From Pararhizobium arenae (GTDB taxonomy: Bacteria; Pseudomonadota; Alphaproteobacteria; Rhizobiales; Rhizobiaceae): a stretch of 64,000 bases of DNA. The number at the start of each line of letters is the position of its first letter. Within the stretch, counting starts at the first letter, position 1. Location: the NCBI RefSeq assembly GCF_001931685.1, contig NZ_MOOY01000001.1, positions 639,186-703,185 of the forward strand. The letters run 5' to 3'. This document shows, one piece after another, positions 1-9,557 of this stretch. The notes below the pieces were generated by a model, which had not been told where the DNA came from, did no database searches, and worked only from the letters and a program-made list of their open reading frames with translations. A program made the translations under genes and the position numbers.

Positions 1-1
1 T

Positions 2-112
2 CGCGCCATGGCGCCGGCGCCCGGTCCGGGCATCTATCGAGCGGCAAACTGGGACGATGTCGCGGCGCTTGTCAGCGCGCACCTGTTTGGCAAGTCAGAA
101 AAATGGCCATGA
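2..112 (+). CDS. 3' end of an unidentified gene (partial)
   Basis: An open frame enters from the left edge and stops with TGA at 110-112. It gives about 36 residues ending in HLFGKSEKWP. The composition fits coding sequence, but the fragment is too short to name. It lies 88 bp upstream of dinB on the same strand. Confidence 0.45.
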   Translation, partial: RAMAPAPGPGIYRAANWDDVAALVSAHLFGKSEKWP

Positions 113-179
113 CACAGAAGGCACGGGATCGGCGATCAAAGACGTTTCGATCGCCTTCATTTTGCGTTAGGGTGCAGCC

Positions 180-194
180 GTTCAACCTTTGTTC
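180..194 (+). promoter_or_regulatory. SOS (LexA) operator upstream of dinB
   Basis: GTTCAACCTTTGTTC is a perfect GTTC-N7-GTTC direct repeat, the known LexA operator of alphaproteobacteria. It ends 6 bp before the ATG of dinB, so LexA bound here should block dinB expression. Two further boxes occur at 6658-6672 and 19839-19853. Confidence 0.85.
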
Positions 195-200
195 CGCGCC

Positions 201-1493
201 ATGGCAGACGATCCCCTATCCGATTTCGGCTTTTGCCGTGACTGTCTGACCGACCAGTCAACGGAAGTGCGCCGCTGCAGGGCCTGCGGCAGTCCGCGCC
301 TCCTGCGCCACCCCGAGCTTCACCGGCTGACGCTCGCCCATATCGATTGCGATGCCTTCTATGCGTCGGTCGAGAAGCGCGATAATCCCGATCTGGTCGA
401 CAAGCCTGTCATCATCGGCGGCGGCAAACGAGGGGTCGTATCGACGGCCTGTTATATTGCCCGCGTGCATGGCGTTCGGTCTGCCATGCCGATGTTCAAG
501 GCCCTCGAAGCCTGCCCGGACGCAATTGTCATCAAGCCGAATATGGAGAAATACGTTGCCGTCGGACGGCAGGTCCGGTCGATGATGCAGGAGCTGACGC
601 CTCTGGTGCAGCCGCTTTCCATTGATGAAGCCTTTCTGGAACTGAAAGGCACGGAACGGCTGCATCACGCCTCCGCCGCCCTCACCCTCGCGCGTTTTGC
701 GCGCCGCGTGGAGGCCGAGATCGGAATCAGCGTGTCCGTGGGCCTGTCCTATTGCAAGTTTCTCGCCAAGGTCGCTTCGGATCTGCAGAAGCCGCGCGGA
801 TTCTCTGTCATCGGTGAGGCGGAAGCGCTCGATTTCCTGCGGGAAAAACCGGTGACGCTGATCTGGGGCGTCGGCAAGGCATTTGCCGCGACCCTGGAGC
901 GTGACGGCATCCGCACCGTCGGCCAACTTCAGACCATGGAGGAAGGCGACCTGATGCGGCGCTACGGCACGATGGGACAACGCCTGTTCCGCCTGTCGCG
1001 CGGGCGGGACGAGCGGCAGGTCGAAACCAACGGCGAAGCAAAAAGCGTTTCTTCCGAAACCACGTTCAACGACGATCTTTGCGATTATGACGATCTTGTC
1101 GTGCACCTTCGCCGCCTCAGCGAGAAAGTGAGTGCACGACTGCGGAAATCGCAGATCGCCGGGCAGACGGTCGTGTTGAAGTTGAAGACAGCCGATTTCA
1201 AGCTGCGCACGCGCAACCGACGGCTGGACAGCCCGACCCAACTCGCCGACCGCATTTTTCACACCAGCATGCAACTTCTGGACCGGGAAACGGACGGCAC
1301 GAAATTCCGGCTCATCGGCATCGGCGTCAACGATCTCGGCGATCCGTCGCTGGCCGACCCGCCCGACCTCGTCGATCGCAATGCAGGCCGACGCGCCGCA
1401 GCCGAAGCCGCCATGAACCAGCTGCGCGACAAGTTCGGCAAATCCAGCGTCGAAACCGGCTATACCTTCGGAAAGGGCCGCCGCGAACATTGA
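201..1493 (+). CDS. dinB: DNA polymerase IV (Y family)
   Basis: Error-prone translesion polymerase that extends primers past damaged bases. The palm starts at [12 protein letters not shown], and the second catalytic acidic pair is in [10 protein letters not shown]. Thumb and little-finger regions follow, giving about 430 residues. The N-terminus carries an extra Cys4 element (C12, C15, C26, C29), a zinc-ribbon-like extension absent from E. coli DinB. I chose the ATG at 201; an in-frame TTG at 189 falls inside the LexA box and is unlikely. The operator at 180-194 indicates SOS control. Family assignment is secure; the role of the extension is unknown. Confidence 0.95.
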   Translation: MADDPLSDFGFCRDCLTDQSTEVRRCRACGSPRLLRHPELHRLTLAHIDCDAFYASVEKRDNPDLVDKPVIIGGGKRGVVSTACYIARVHGVRSAMPMFKALEACPDAIVIKPNMEKYVAVGRQVRSMMQELTPLVQPLSIDEAFLELKGTERLHHASAALTLARFARRVEAEIGISVSVGLSYCKFLAKVASDLQKPRGFSVIGEAEALDFLREKPVTLIWGVGKAFAATLERDGIRTVGQLQTMEEGDLMRRYGTMGQRLFRLSRGRDERQVETNGEAKSVSSETTFNDDLCDYDDLVVHLRRLSEKVSARLRKSQIAGQTVVLKLKTADFKLRTRNRRLDSPTQLADRIFHTSMQLLDRETDGTKFRLIGIGVNDLGDPSLADPPDLVDRNAGRRAAAEAAMNQLRDKFGKSSVETGYTFGKGRREH

Positions 1494-1615
1494 CGCCGGC
1501 GCGATCCAAACCGTTGGCAAAACTTCCTTAAATCCCTTCCGCTACGGTAGCTTCTCCTCCGGGAGCCGCCGCATGTGTCGCGACAAAGCCCGGATAACGA
1601 ACTCCGGATGTCGTC

Positions 1616-2881
1616 ATGGTTCAGCGTATCGCATTTCGGTCCAGACTTTTTTACCTGACCCTCATTGCCGCCACGGCTCTGGGCAGCGCCTCCCTGCTCG
1701 CTGCCGAAGACCGACCGCTTCAGGTCATCGTCTCTAAGCAGCAGCAGTCCCTCGTCGTCTATGATGGCGACACGGTGATCGCCACGTCCCACGTCTCGAC
1801 GGGAAAGAAGGGTCATGCGACCCCGACCGGCATCTTCTCCATTCTGCAGAAGGCGCGTCACCACCGCTCGAACATCTACTCGAACGCGCCGATGCCCTTC
1901 ATGCAGCGCCTTACATGGTCCGGCATCGCGCTGCATGCCTCCGGTCATGTTCCCGCCTATCCGGCGTCGCACGGCTGCGTGCGCATGCCGAACGATTTCG
2001 CAAAGAGCCTGTTCGGCATGACGTCCATGGGCATGCATGTGCTGATTTCCGAACAGCAGGTCACGCCGGCTTCGATCGAACATGCCTTTCTCTTTCGCCC
2101 ACGCCCGCCCTCGCCCCCGCTTCTCTCCGATGTGGAGCTTCGCCCGACCGTGTCGCACCTCCCGTCACAGTCGGCTTCCGTCGAAGTGGCTATGCAGGAA
2201 CAGCCCAACCCGCAACGGATGGAGATGCCGGAGGGATCGCCGATCCGGATGCTGATCACCTGGCGCGGCCAGCGCGAGACGACGATGGATGTGCAGCGCC
2301 TCCTCAGCGAACTTGGCTTCAACCCGGGCATAGCGGACGGCTTTGCCGGGTCGCAGACCCTCGACGCGATCCGGGCGTTTCAGGAAAGCGAAGGCTTGAA
2401 GGTCGATCCAAGGATCACGGCGGACCTGGTGGCCTTGCTTTACCGAAAAACCGGTAAAGGCACCCCCGCCAACGGGCAGATCATGATCCGGCGCGATTTC
2501 CTGCCGGTTTTCGAAGCGCCGATCACGATCGCCGATCCGCAGAGGGCGCTCGGCACGCATTTCATGCAGTTTCTCGCCGTTGATGACAAAGACGACAAGG
2601 CAACCGAAAAAGGCGGCGAATGGTATGCGACCACGCTCGACAACACATTGCCCAAGGCGATGAAAACGCGCCTCGGCATTACCGAGGACGCCGATCCGCT
2701 GGTTTACAACGCCGCGGCCTTGACGCTCGCACGCCTCAGCCTGGATCCGGAAACCCGCGAGCGCATCGAATTGATGCTCGTCGATGGCTCGTCGCTGACC
2801 GTCAGCGACAACGGCCTGGGACCGGAAACCGGCAAAGGCACCGACTTCATCACAATCACCCACGCCGCCTCGAAGGGTTGA
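1616..2881 (+). CDS. L,D-transpeptidase (YkuD) with peptidoglycan-binding domain
   Basis: Secreted enzyme predicted to crosslink or modify peptidoglycan in the periplasm. A signal peptide occupies about residues 1-29 (hydrophobic run, then ASLLAAED). The YkuD domain follows (about 33-150) with the catalytic HASG...SHGCVRM signature (His and Cys present). A peptidoglycan-binding-1-like repeat is visible near residues 225-265 (DVQRLLSELGF). The C-terminal 140 residues are not recognised. The gene is monocistronic by appearance and converges on dnaE, with 17 bp between the two stop codons. Confidence 0.88.
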   Translation: MVQRIAFRSRLFYLTLIAATALGSASLLAAEDRPLQVIVSKQQQSLVVYDGDTVIATSHVSTGKKGHATPTGIFSILQKARHHRSNIYSNAPMPFMQRLTWSGIALHASGHVPAYPASHGCVRMPNDFAKSLFGMTSMGMHVLISEQQVTPASIEHAFLFRPRPPSPPLLSDVELRPTVSHLPSQSASVEVAMQEQPNPQRMEMPEGSPIRMLITWRGQRETTMDVQRLLSELGFNPGIADGFAGSQTLDAIRAFQESEGLKVDPRITADLVALLYRKTGKGTPANGQIMIRRDFLPVFEAPITIADPQRALGTHFMQFLAVDDKDDKATEKGGEWYATTLDNTLPKAMKTRLGITEDADPLVYNAAALTLARLSLDPETRERIELMLVDGSSLTVSDNGLGPETGKGTDFITITHAASKG

Positions 2882-2898
2882 GGTCGCCGTCCTGAAAC

Positions 2899-5800
2899 CT
2901 ACACTAGCTCGACATCCAGAACGCCCGGCGTGCTGCGCATGGCAGCAGCGATTTCGGCGGAGATGCGGTAGCGTTCGTTGAGTTCGACCTCGATTTCCCG
3001 CTGGCCGTTGTCCTTGATGACGATGAAGGACACGAGGCCATCCCCCTTTGTGTTCAGATGGCTTGCCACCGAACGAAGCGGGCCGCTGTCGCGCACGTAG
3101 ACGCGCAAGGCCTTCTGCATCTGCAGGGATCGCTCCTCCAGAGACTGCAGCGTCTGGATCCGCAGGCCGATGCCTTCCGGTCGTTCTTCCGCCTGCACGG
3201 TCATGACGAGCGATTTGCCTGGCTCAAGAAGATCGCGATACTGGTTCAGCGCCTCGGAGAAAAGAACGGCCTCGAACTGGCCGGACGAATCCGAGAAGGC
3301 GATGATGCCCATCTTGTTGCCGGTGCGGGTCTTGCGCTCCTGCTTGGAGGTAACGGTTCCGGCAAGACGCCCGGCAGTCGCGCCCTTCTTCACCGAGCCG
3401 GAAAAATCCCCGAAGGTCTGAACACGCATCTTCGTAAGCAGCTCGCCATAGGTGTCGAGCGGATGAGCCGAGAGATAAAAACCGAGCACCTGGAACTCCC
3501 GGTGCAGCTTCTCCGAGGCCAGCCAGGGCGCGTAGGCCGGCAGGCCAAGCTTCTCCGGTCCGGTTGCGGCACCCGCCCCGAACATATCGCTCTGGCCGCT
3601 GACCTTGTTTTCCTGTGCACGCTGCGCAAGCCCGAGAATGCGGTCCAGTCCGCCCACCAGTTCCGCGCGATCGTGGCCGAAACAATCGAACGCGCCGGCG
3701 CAGATCAGGCTTTCGAAGACGCGCCGGTTGAGCAGTTTGGGATCGATGCGCAGGCAGAAGTCCTCAAGGCTTTCGAAAGCCTTGTCTCCACGCATCTGGA
3801 CAATGTGATCGACGGCCGCTTCCCCGACGCCCTTGATCGCGGCAAGCGAGTAGAAAATGCAATTGTCACCCGTCTCGAACCGTCGGAAGGACGTCTGCAC
3901 GGATGGCGGAATGATTTTGATGCCGAGCCGGGCCGCGTCCTGGCGAAAGTCGTTGACCTTGTCGGTGTTCGACATATCGAGCGTCATCGACGCGGCAAGG
4001 AACTCGACAGGATAGTGCGCCTTCAGATAGGCAGTCTGGTAGGAGACGATGGCATAGGCGGCGGCATGGCTCTTGTTGAAGCCGTAGTTGGCGAATTTCG
4101 CCAGCAGGTCGAAGATCATGTCGGCCTGCGGTTTCGAGACGCCGTTCTTCACCGCACCGTCGACAAAGCGGGCGCGCTGCTTGTCCATCTCCTCCTTGAT
4201 CTTCTTGCCCATCGCGCGGCGCAGAAGATCGGCCTCTCCGAGCGAATAGCCGGAGAGAACCTGGGCGATCTGCATTACCTGTTCCTGATAGACGATAACG
4301 CCCTGCGTTTCCTTGAGCAGGTAATCGATCATCGGATGGATCGACTCGATCTCCTCCTCGCCGTGTTTGCGGGCGTTGTAGACCGGGATATTCTCCATCG
4401 GTCCCGGACGGTAGAGCGCGACAAGCGCAATGATGTCCTCGATGCAGTCCGGGCGCATGCCAATGAGCGCCTTGCGCATGCCGGCACTTTCCACCTGAAA
4501 CACGCCCACGGTCTCGCCGTTCGAGAGCATTTCGTAGGTGCGGGCATCATCCAGCGGCAGCGATTCGAGCGAAACGGAGATGTTGCGCTTGGCGATGAAG
4601 TCAACGGCGGTCTTCAGGACAGTCAGGGTTTTAAGGCCGAGGAAGTCGAACTTCACTAGTCCGGCCTGCTCCACCCATTTCATGTTGAACTGGGTGACGG
4701 GCATATCGGAGCGCGGATCACGATACATCGGTACCAGCTGCGACAACGGCCGGTCGCCGATGACAATGCCGGCGGCGTGCGTCGAGGCGTGACGGTAAAG
4801 GCCTTCGATCTTCTGGGCGATGTCGAGCAGCCGGCCGATGACCGGTTCCTTCTCGACCTCTTCCTGGAAGCGCGGCTCTTCTTCGATCGCCTTCGACAGC
4901 GGCGTCGGGTTGGCGGGGTTGTTCGGCACGAGCTTGCAGATCTTGTCGACCTGGCCATAGGGCATCTCGAGCACGCGCCCGACGTCGCGCAAGGCGGCAC
5001 GCGCCTGCAGCGAGCCGAAGGTAATGATCTGCGCCACCTGCTCGCGACCATACTTGCCCTGAACGTAGCGGATCACCTCTTCGCGCCTGTCCTGGCAGAA
5101 GTCGATGTCGAAGTCCGGCATCGAGACACGTTCCGGATTGAGGAAGCGCTCGAACAGCAACGAGAAACGCAACGGATCGACATCGGTAATCGTCAGGGCG
5201 TAAGCAACCAGAGAGCCCGCACCCGAACCGCGGCCGGGGCCGACCGGAATGTCGTGCTGCTTGGCCCATTTGATGAAGTCGGCAACGATCAGGAAGTAAC
5301 CGGGGAACTTCATCCGCTCGATGACGCCCAGCTCGAAGTCGAGGCGTTCGCGATAATCGTTTTCGCTATAGCCGGCAGAAAGCCCGAGCGTCTTCATGCG
5401 CGCCTCAAGACCCTCCTGGGCCTGACGTCGCAACTCCTGCGCCTCGGCGCGTTCGGCCTCCAGCGGATCGTCGGATGCGCCGGTGAAGCGTGGTAGGATC
5501 GGCCCGCGGGTCTTCAGCACAAACGAACAGCGGCGGGCGATCTCGACCGAATTTTCCAGCGCCTCCGGCAGATCCCTGAACAGCGCCGCCATATCCTTGC
5601 GGCTCTTCAGATAGTGATCCGGCGTCAGGCGAAAGCGGCTGTCATCGGAGACCATGGCGTTGTGGGCCACAGCCATCAGGGCGTCATGGGCGTCGTATTC
5701 TTCCGGCGTCGGGAAAAACGGCTCGTTGGTGGCAACCAGCGGCAAATCGAGTTTATAGGCCAGATCGATGATCCGGCCTTCATGGCGTCGATCGTACCGT

Positions 5801-6402
5801 CCGTGGCGCTGAAGCTCGACATACAGCCGATCGCCGAAAATCGCGGCAAGAGCCTTCAGGCGCGCTTCGGCGAGCCCGAAGTGACCGGATCGGACCGCCA
5901 TGTCGATCGGCCCACTGGAGGCACCCGTCAGGGCAATCAATCCTTCCGCACCACTGTCGCGCAACCAGGACAGCGATATCCGAACCGCCTGCCCGCCTTC
6001 GCCATCGAGATAGGCGCGGCTGACGAGATCGACGAGATTGACATAGCCGCGATCCGTCGCCGCGATCAGCACGATCGACGGCAGCTTCGCCAGATGTTGG
6101 GCGTGCCCCCGTTTTTCGCCCTCGGCTTCGTCCTCCATGTCAATGGAGAGCTGGCAGCCGATCAGCGGCTGGAGCCCCTCATCCGTGGATTTCAGGGAAA
6201 ACTCGAGTGCGGCAAAGAGATTGTTCGTATCGGCTATTCCGATCGCCGGCTGACCATCGGCCACGGCCTTGCTGATGATCTTCTTGAGCGGTAGCGCGCC
6301 TTCGAGCAACGAATAGGCGGAATGGACCCGAAGATGCACGAAGAGAGGATCACCCCCCTCGCCAGCTGCAACCTGCTGATCGATTTTTTCTACATCCGCC
6401 AT
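2899..6402 (-). CDS. dnaE: DNA polymerase III alpha subunit
   Basis: Replicative polymerase catalytic subunit, 1167 residues, the usual DnaE1 length. The N-terminal PHP domain starts at FVHLRVHSAYSLLEGA. The palm has the catalytic PDFDIDFCQDRR motif. A helix-hairpin-helix region, an OB fold and a C-terminal tau-binding tail follow. No SOS box was found directly upstream, which with the length and the PHP start argues for the housekeeping DnaE1 rather than mutagenic DnaE2. Long open frames on the opposite strand here are coding shadows caused by high GC content. Confidence 0.97.
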   Translation of the reverse strand: MADVEKIDQQVAAGEGGDPLFVHLRVHSAYSLLEGALPLKKIISKAVADGQPAIGIADTNNLFAALEFSLKSTDEGLQPLIGCQLSIDMEDEAEGEKRGHAQHLAKLPSIVLIAATDRGYVNLVDLVSRAYLDGEGGQAVRISLSWLRDSGAEGLIALTGASSGPIDMAVRSGHFGLAEARLKALAAIFGDRLYVELQRHGRYDRRHEGRIIDLAYKLDLPLVATNEPFFPTPEEYDAHDALMAVAHNAMVSDDSRFRLTPDHYLKSRKDMAALFRDLPEALENSVEIARRCSFVLKTRGPILPRFTGASDDPLEAERAEAQELRRQAQEGLEARMKTLGLSAGYSENDYRERLDFELGVIERMKFPGYFLIVADFIKWAKQHDIPVGPGRGSGAGSLVAYALTITDVDPLRFSLLFERFLNPERVSMPDFDIDFCQDRREEVIRYVQGKYGREQVAQIITFGSLQARAALRDVGRVLEMPYGQVDKICKLVPNNPANPTPLSKAIEEEPRFQEEVEKEPVIGRLLDIAQKIEGLYRHASTHAAGIVIGDRPLSQLVPMYRDPRSDMPVTQFNMKWVEQAGLVKFDFLGLKTLTVLKTAVDFIAKRNISVSLESLPLDDARTYEMLSNGETVGVFQVESAGMRKALIGMRPDCIEDIIALVALYRPGPMENIPVYNARKHGEEEIESIHPMIDYLLKETQGVIVYQEQVMQIAQVLSGYSLGEADLLRRAMGKKIKEEMDKQRARFVDGAVKNGVSKPQADMIFDLLAKFANYGFNKSHAAAYAIVSYQTAYLKAHYPVEFLAASMTLDMSNTDKVNDFRQDAARLGIKIIPPSVQTSFRRFETGDNCIFYSLAAIKGVGEAAVDHIVQMRGDKAFESLEDFCLRIDPKLLNRRVFESLICAGAFDCFGHDRAELVGGLDRILGLAQRAQENKVSGQSDMFGAGAATGPEKLGLPAYAPWLASEKLHREFQVLGFYLSAHPLDTYGELLTKMRVQTFGDFSGSVKKGATAGRLAGTVTSKQERKTRTGNKMGIIAFSDSSGQFEAVLFSEALNQYRDLLEPGKSLVMTVQAEERPEGIGLRIQTLQSLEERSLQMQKALRVYVRDSGPLRSVASHLNTKGDGLVSFIVIKDNGQREIEVELNERYRISAEIAAAMRSTPGVLDVELV

Positions 6403-6537
6403 CGTTCGCCCCGATTCCAGTCAGGGGCAAACGATATCCCCCTTCGGGCGGCTGATGTCCACTTTTCATCATCGGTGATCGAAACTTTCGGGGATAAGCC
6501 TGCTTTTCCACAGCCAGCCCCGAAGACGGGCAGTGGA

Positions 6538-6624
6538 TTACATTCCCATGACGAGAATGGAAAAGCTGGCAATGAACATCATCATCGAGGTGAAGGCAGC
6601 GAGATCGCGAAGAAAATCGGTCAT
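6538..6624 (-). CDS. 28-residue SOS-regulated membrane microprotein, SidA-like candidate
   Basis: The frame reads MTDFLRDLAAFT followed by a hydrophobic stretch (about residues 12-27) rich in Met, Phe and Ile, ending VMGM. A strong ribosome site (AAAAGGAG) lies 7 bp before the ATG. About 30 bp further upstream is a perfect LexA operator set between recognisable -35 and -10 elements. Known biology: Caulobacter SidA is an SOS-induced inner-membrane peptide of about 29 residues that blocks cell division through the FtsW/FtsN complex. The match in size, topology and control is what I see; the function is inferred, because sequence identity across such short peptides cannot be judged here. Confidence 0.72.
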   Translation of the reverse strand: MTDFLRDLAAFTSMMMFIASFSILVMGM

Positions 6625-6652
6625 TTCGTTTCTCCTTTTCCGTTATGTTTTT

Positions 6653-6681
6653 ATTTTGTTCTATATTTGTTCACTCGTCAA
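6653..6681 (-). promoter_or_regulatory. SOS promoter with LexA operator driving the microprotein
   Basis: On the minus strand TTGACG (6676-6681) is followed after 17 bp by CAAAAT (6653-6658). Between them lies GAACAAATATAGAAC (6658-6672), a perfect GAAC-N7-GAAC operator in inverse orientation. The placement between -35 and -10 is the standard arrangement for LexA repression. Confidence 0.75.
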
Positions 6682-6892
6682 GCGCTTACAGCCGATAAGA
6701 CGTGCCGCCGTCGCCGATGGTGAATGATATCTTACCGCGCAGGAAAACGAAGCCGCAGGAGGAACAGACCGCGACGGCGTAGGTCGTTCATAAATCGTTA
6801 ACCACGACATGCCAGATTATCTGACAGTAAGGCTGACTACGGATGAACTAGCGGCTCTTGCCTTAAATCGAGCGCTGGACGCGGCGCATTTG

Positions 6893-6928
6893 AAAAGGTC
6901 GACAACGCAGAAGCGCTGTCGACCTTTT
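6893..6928 (-). terminator. Hairpin terminator after the GGDEF gene
   Basis: AAAAGGTCGACA (6893-6904) and TGTCGACCTTTT (6917-6928) form a perfect 12-bp stem with a 12-nt loop, 17 bp past the GGDEF stop codon. The A/T-rich stem base supplies the U-run. Confidence 0.75.
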
Positions 6929-6945
6929 CAATTTCAGTCGGCGAT

Positions 6946-8136
6946 TCAGGCTTGGCGCGCGAGCGCGGGCGGCATTTCCAATTCCGTCCGGTTTGCCCTG
7001 ACGACGCGGTTGCGGCCGCTTTTCTTCGCTTCATAGAGCGCCTTGTCGGCCAACTGAAGAATCATGTCGATCGGTTCGCGTGCATTGCGCATGGCGCAGA
7101 CACCGAAACTCGCCGTCAGGCGAACATCTTCAGGCAGTCCCGAGAAGGTATGCGAAGAAAAGTTGCCGCGAACCGCCTGCGCGAAGAGGTAGCCCGTGGC
7201 ATCGCCCGATGACGGAAGAAAGACCGCGAACTCTTCGCCACCCAGCCGCGCGCAGATCGCGTCGGAGGGCGCATGTTCCATCAAGGTCTGGGCAAGCGTG
7301 ACGATCACCTGATCGGCGGAGAAGTGCCCATAGGTATCGTTGACCGCCTTAAAGTGATCGAGATCCACCAGAATCACGCTGTGCGGAAACGCTGCAATCG
7401 GCCGTGCTAGGACACGGTTGACCCGCTCGAAGAAGCCGCGGCGATTGAGCAGCCCCGACAGGGGATCGATTTCGGAACGGCTTTTCGCATCGTCCATGAT
7501 TTCCGTGACGATGACCGCAAGCAGGGTCAGCCCCGTCGAGACGACCAGAATTGCCCCGAGACTCTGGGAAACCAGCGCATAGACGCTGGAAAGATAAGCC
7601 TGGGCATCCGGCCCGGCGGTCATGACAGCGAAGTAGGACTTGCTGGCGAAATGAAGCCCGGTCAGCACCAGCAATGCCATCAGCAGCCTGTCGCCGGCAC
7701 CCTTGCGACCCGAGCGGTAGACCGCAAGCGCCGACATCATTTCCACCGCGAAGAACGGGAGCTGATAGCCGAGCGAATGGCCCCAGCTGTTGCGCGGCAG
7801 GTCGTAGATCATAAGATTGACGGCAAAGGAAACGCCAAACAGCAGCAGTCCGGCCCCAGAACTGACCGGCATCGCGTAAAGACAGCCTATCCCGACACGA
7901 ATGAGGTAGACACCGAAAAGCAACGAGGCGAATGCACCGAAGGACCAGAGCCTGTCGAAATCCGCAAAACGGATGAGAAGCTCGAAAATGGCGGCAAGGG
8001 AAGCTGTCGCGAATGCGACAGCAAACCAGCGTCCGGCGGCGGGTACGCGGCTGCGTCCCGAGATCGCCAGGAAGAACACGCAGAAGAGCTGCGCGATCAG
8101 GAAATTGACGATCAGAAGAAATAACGCGCCGCTCAT
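6946..8136 (-). CDS. Membrane-bound diguanylate cyclase (GGDEF)
   Basis: Predicted to make cyclic di-GMP from two GTP at the inner membrane. The N-terminal 215 residues contain about six to seven hydrophobic segments forming a membrane sensor. The GGDEF domain starts at DPLSGLLNRRGF and has the active-site variant GGEEF, with the metal-binding DLDHFKAVND upstream. No EAL domain is present. I see no RxxD inhibitory site directly before the GGEEF motif. It is read in the same direction as anmK with 129 bp between them, so it probably has its own promoter. The signal sensed cannot be told. Confidence 0.9.
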   Translation of the reverse strand: MSGALFLLIVNFLIAQLFCVFFLAISGRSRVPAAGRWFAVAFATASLAAIFELLIRFADFDRLWSFGAFASLLFGVYLIRVGIGCLYAMPVSSGAGLLLFGVSFAVNLMIYDLPRNSWGHSLGYQLPFFAVEMMSALAVYRSGRKGAGDRLLMALLVLTGLHFASKSYFAVMTAGPDAQAYLSSVYALVSQSLGAILVVSTGLTLLAVIVTEIMDDAKSRSEIDPLSGLLNRRGFFERVNRVLARPIAAFPHSVILVDLDHFKAVNDTYGHFSADQVIVTLAQTLMEHAPSDAICARLGGEEFAVFLPSSGDATGYLFAQAVRGNFSSHTFSGLPEDVRLTASFGVCAMRNAREPIDMILQLADKALYEAKKSGRNRVVRANRTELEMPPALARQA

Positions 8137-8265
8137 AAATTCGTCCGTCGCCAGCGCTGTCAGCGCCTTTCCTTTGTGCGCAAGCCCGCCTCTGCGGGCA
8201 CAATGCCGGACAGATTAGCGGTTCAGGGCAAAGGAAGCGTTAACTGCCTTTTATCGCGATAGGTT

Positions 8266-9405
8266 TCAGGTCAGAGTCTCTGCATGACGCCCCGGCTTGA
8301 CCAGCACGCCGCCCGTCACCGGAACGGCGACCGATGTCGTGCCCGGAAACGTCAACGGCAGTCCGCGCTCGGACCGAACGGCAAGATAGGCCCATGCCTC
8401 GGCTTCCATCGCATCGCCATCGAACCCGATATCCTCCGCAGACACGACCTGCGCGCCGTCTCTTCCGGCAAGGTCCGCAAGATCGGCCATGATGGTGCCA
8501 TTGTGCCGTCCGCCACCGGAGATGACATATCTCTTCGGCCTTTCCGGCAGGTGCGACGCGGATTTGAGGATTGCCGCGGCGGTCACGAAGGCGAGCGTGC
8601 GGGCACCATCCTCAAGGTTGGCTTCGGACGACGCCGGGGCCACAAAATCGTTTCGATCCAGGGAGCGACGTCGATTGGCCGAGAAAAACGAGTGACCGAG
8701 ATAGCGATCAGCCAGGGGAGACAGCACCTTGCCGCGGCTGGCGATCTCGCCGCCCGCATCGAAGGCGCTCCCGGTATGGCGCTCGACCCACTGATCGATC
8801 AGCGTGTTGCCGGGGCCGCTGTCAAAGGCGACGAGCTCTGCATCGGCGCCGATAAAGGTCAGGTTCGAGATGCCGCCTATATTGACGAAGACCGTGGCCG
8901 GCCCATCTCCCAGACTTCGTGCGAGCGCCGCGTGATAGACGGGGATGAGCGGCGCGCCCTGCCCCCCGTGGAGCATGTCGTTGGCCCTCATATCGTAGAC
9001 GACGGGAATGCCGGTCAGGTCCGCCAGCAGTTGACCGTCACCGAGCTGAACGGTCAGCGCCTGATCCGGTCGATGCAGCACCGTCTGCCCATGGAAACCG
9101 ATGACGTCGATGGCATCGGCCTCAAGCCCTTGGCGATGGAGAAAATCGCTGACCGCGACGGCGTGGCGAAGGGTCAGGTTTCGCTCGACCGCGAAGAGGT
9201 CGCCAGGCCGGTCCGTTCGCGCCGCGATGTTGCGGGCTTCAACGAGCGCCTGTTTCAGCCTCTCACGAAAATGCCCGTCATAGGCCAACCCTATGGAAGG
9301 CCCGCGCTCGACCACGCTCTCGCCGTCCGTGCGCAGGAGCGCGACGTCTATCCCGTCCAGGCTGGTGCCGCTCATGAGGCCGATTGCTGTTCGTAACGCG
9401 GTCAT
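8266..9405 (-). CDS. anmK: Anhydro-N-acetylmuramic acid kinase
   Basis: Phosphorylates and opens 1,6-anhydroMurNAc during recycling of cell-wall fragments, giving MurNAc-6-phosphate. The ATPase-fold phosphate loop [16 protein letters not shown] sits at the N-terminus. The family motifs [25 protein letters not shown] and ISGGGRHN follow in order. The length of 379 residues matches the family. I placed the start at 9405; an upstream extension of 37 residues in the same frame has no homology signature. It is divergent from tyrS across a 152-bp promoter region. Confidence 0.95.
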   Translation of the reverse strand: MTALRTAIGLMSGTSLDGIDVALLRTDGESVVERGPSIGLAYDGHFRERLKQALVEARNIAARTDRPGDLFAVERNLTLRHAVAVSDFLHRQGLEADAIDVIGFHGQTVLHRPDQALTVQLGDGQLLADLTGIPVVYDMRANDMLHGGQGAPLIPVYHAALARSLGDGPATVFVNIGGISNLTFIGADAELVAFDSGPGNTLIDQWVERHTGSAFDAGGEIASRGKVLSPLADRYLGHSFFSANRRRSLDRNDFVAPASSEANLEDGARTLAFVTAAAILKSASHLPERPKRYVISGGGRHNGTIMADLADLAGRDGAQVVSAEDIGFDGDAMEAEAWAYLAVRSERGLPLTFPGTTSVAVPVTGGVLVKPGRHAETLT

Positions 9406-9557
9406 TCTTCGTCGACTTCCTTCGCCTTCGCCGGTTCGGCAGTTTGACGGCTGCAAACAGGTGCATCTTTGCGAAAAGAGTGGTAAACGCGCCGCCGTGA
9501 TCCAACAAGAGCGCATTCTCCGCTCTCCCCCAACACGCCACCGAGAGAGACGATCTC

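Noticed and set aside
258..1520. 420-codon open frame antisense to dinB
   Set aside because: Shadow of the DinB frame; no recognisable protein and no ribosome site.
3058..4659. 533-codon open frame on the plus strand inside dnaE
   Set aside because: Composition is that of an antisense shadow of a GC-rich gene; no domain, and dnaE is certain on the other strand.
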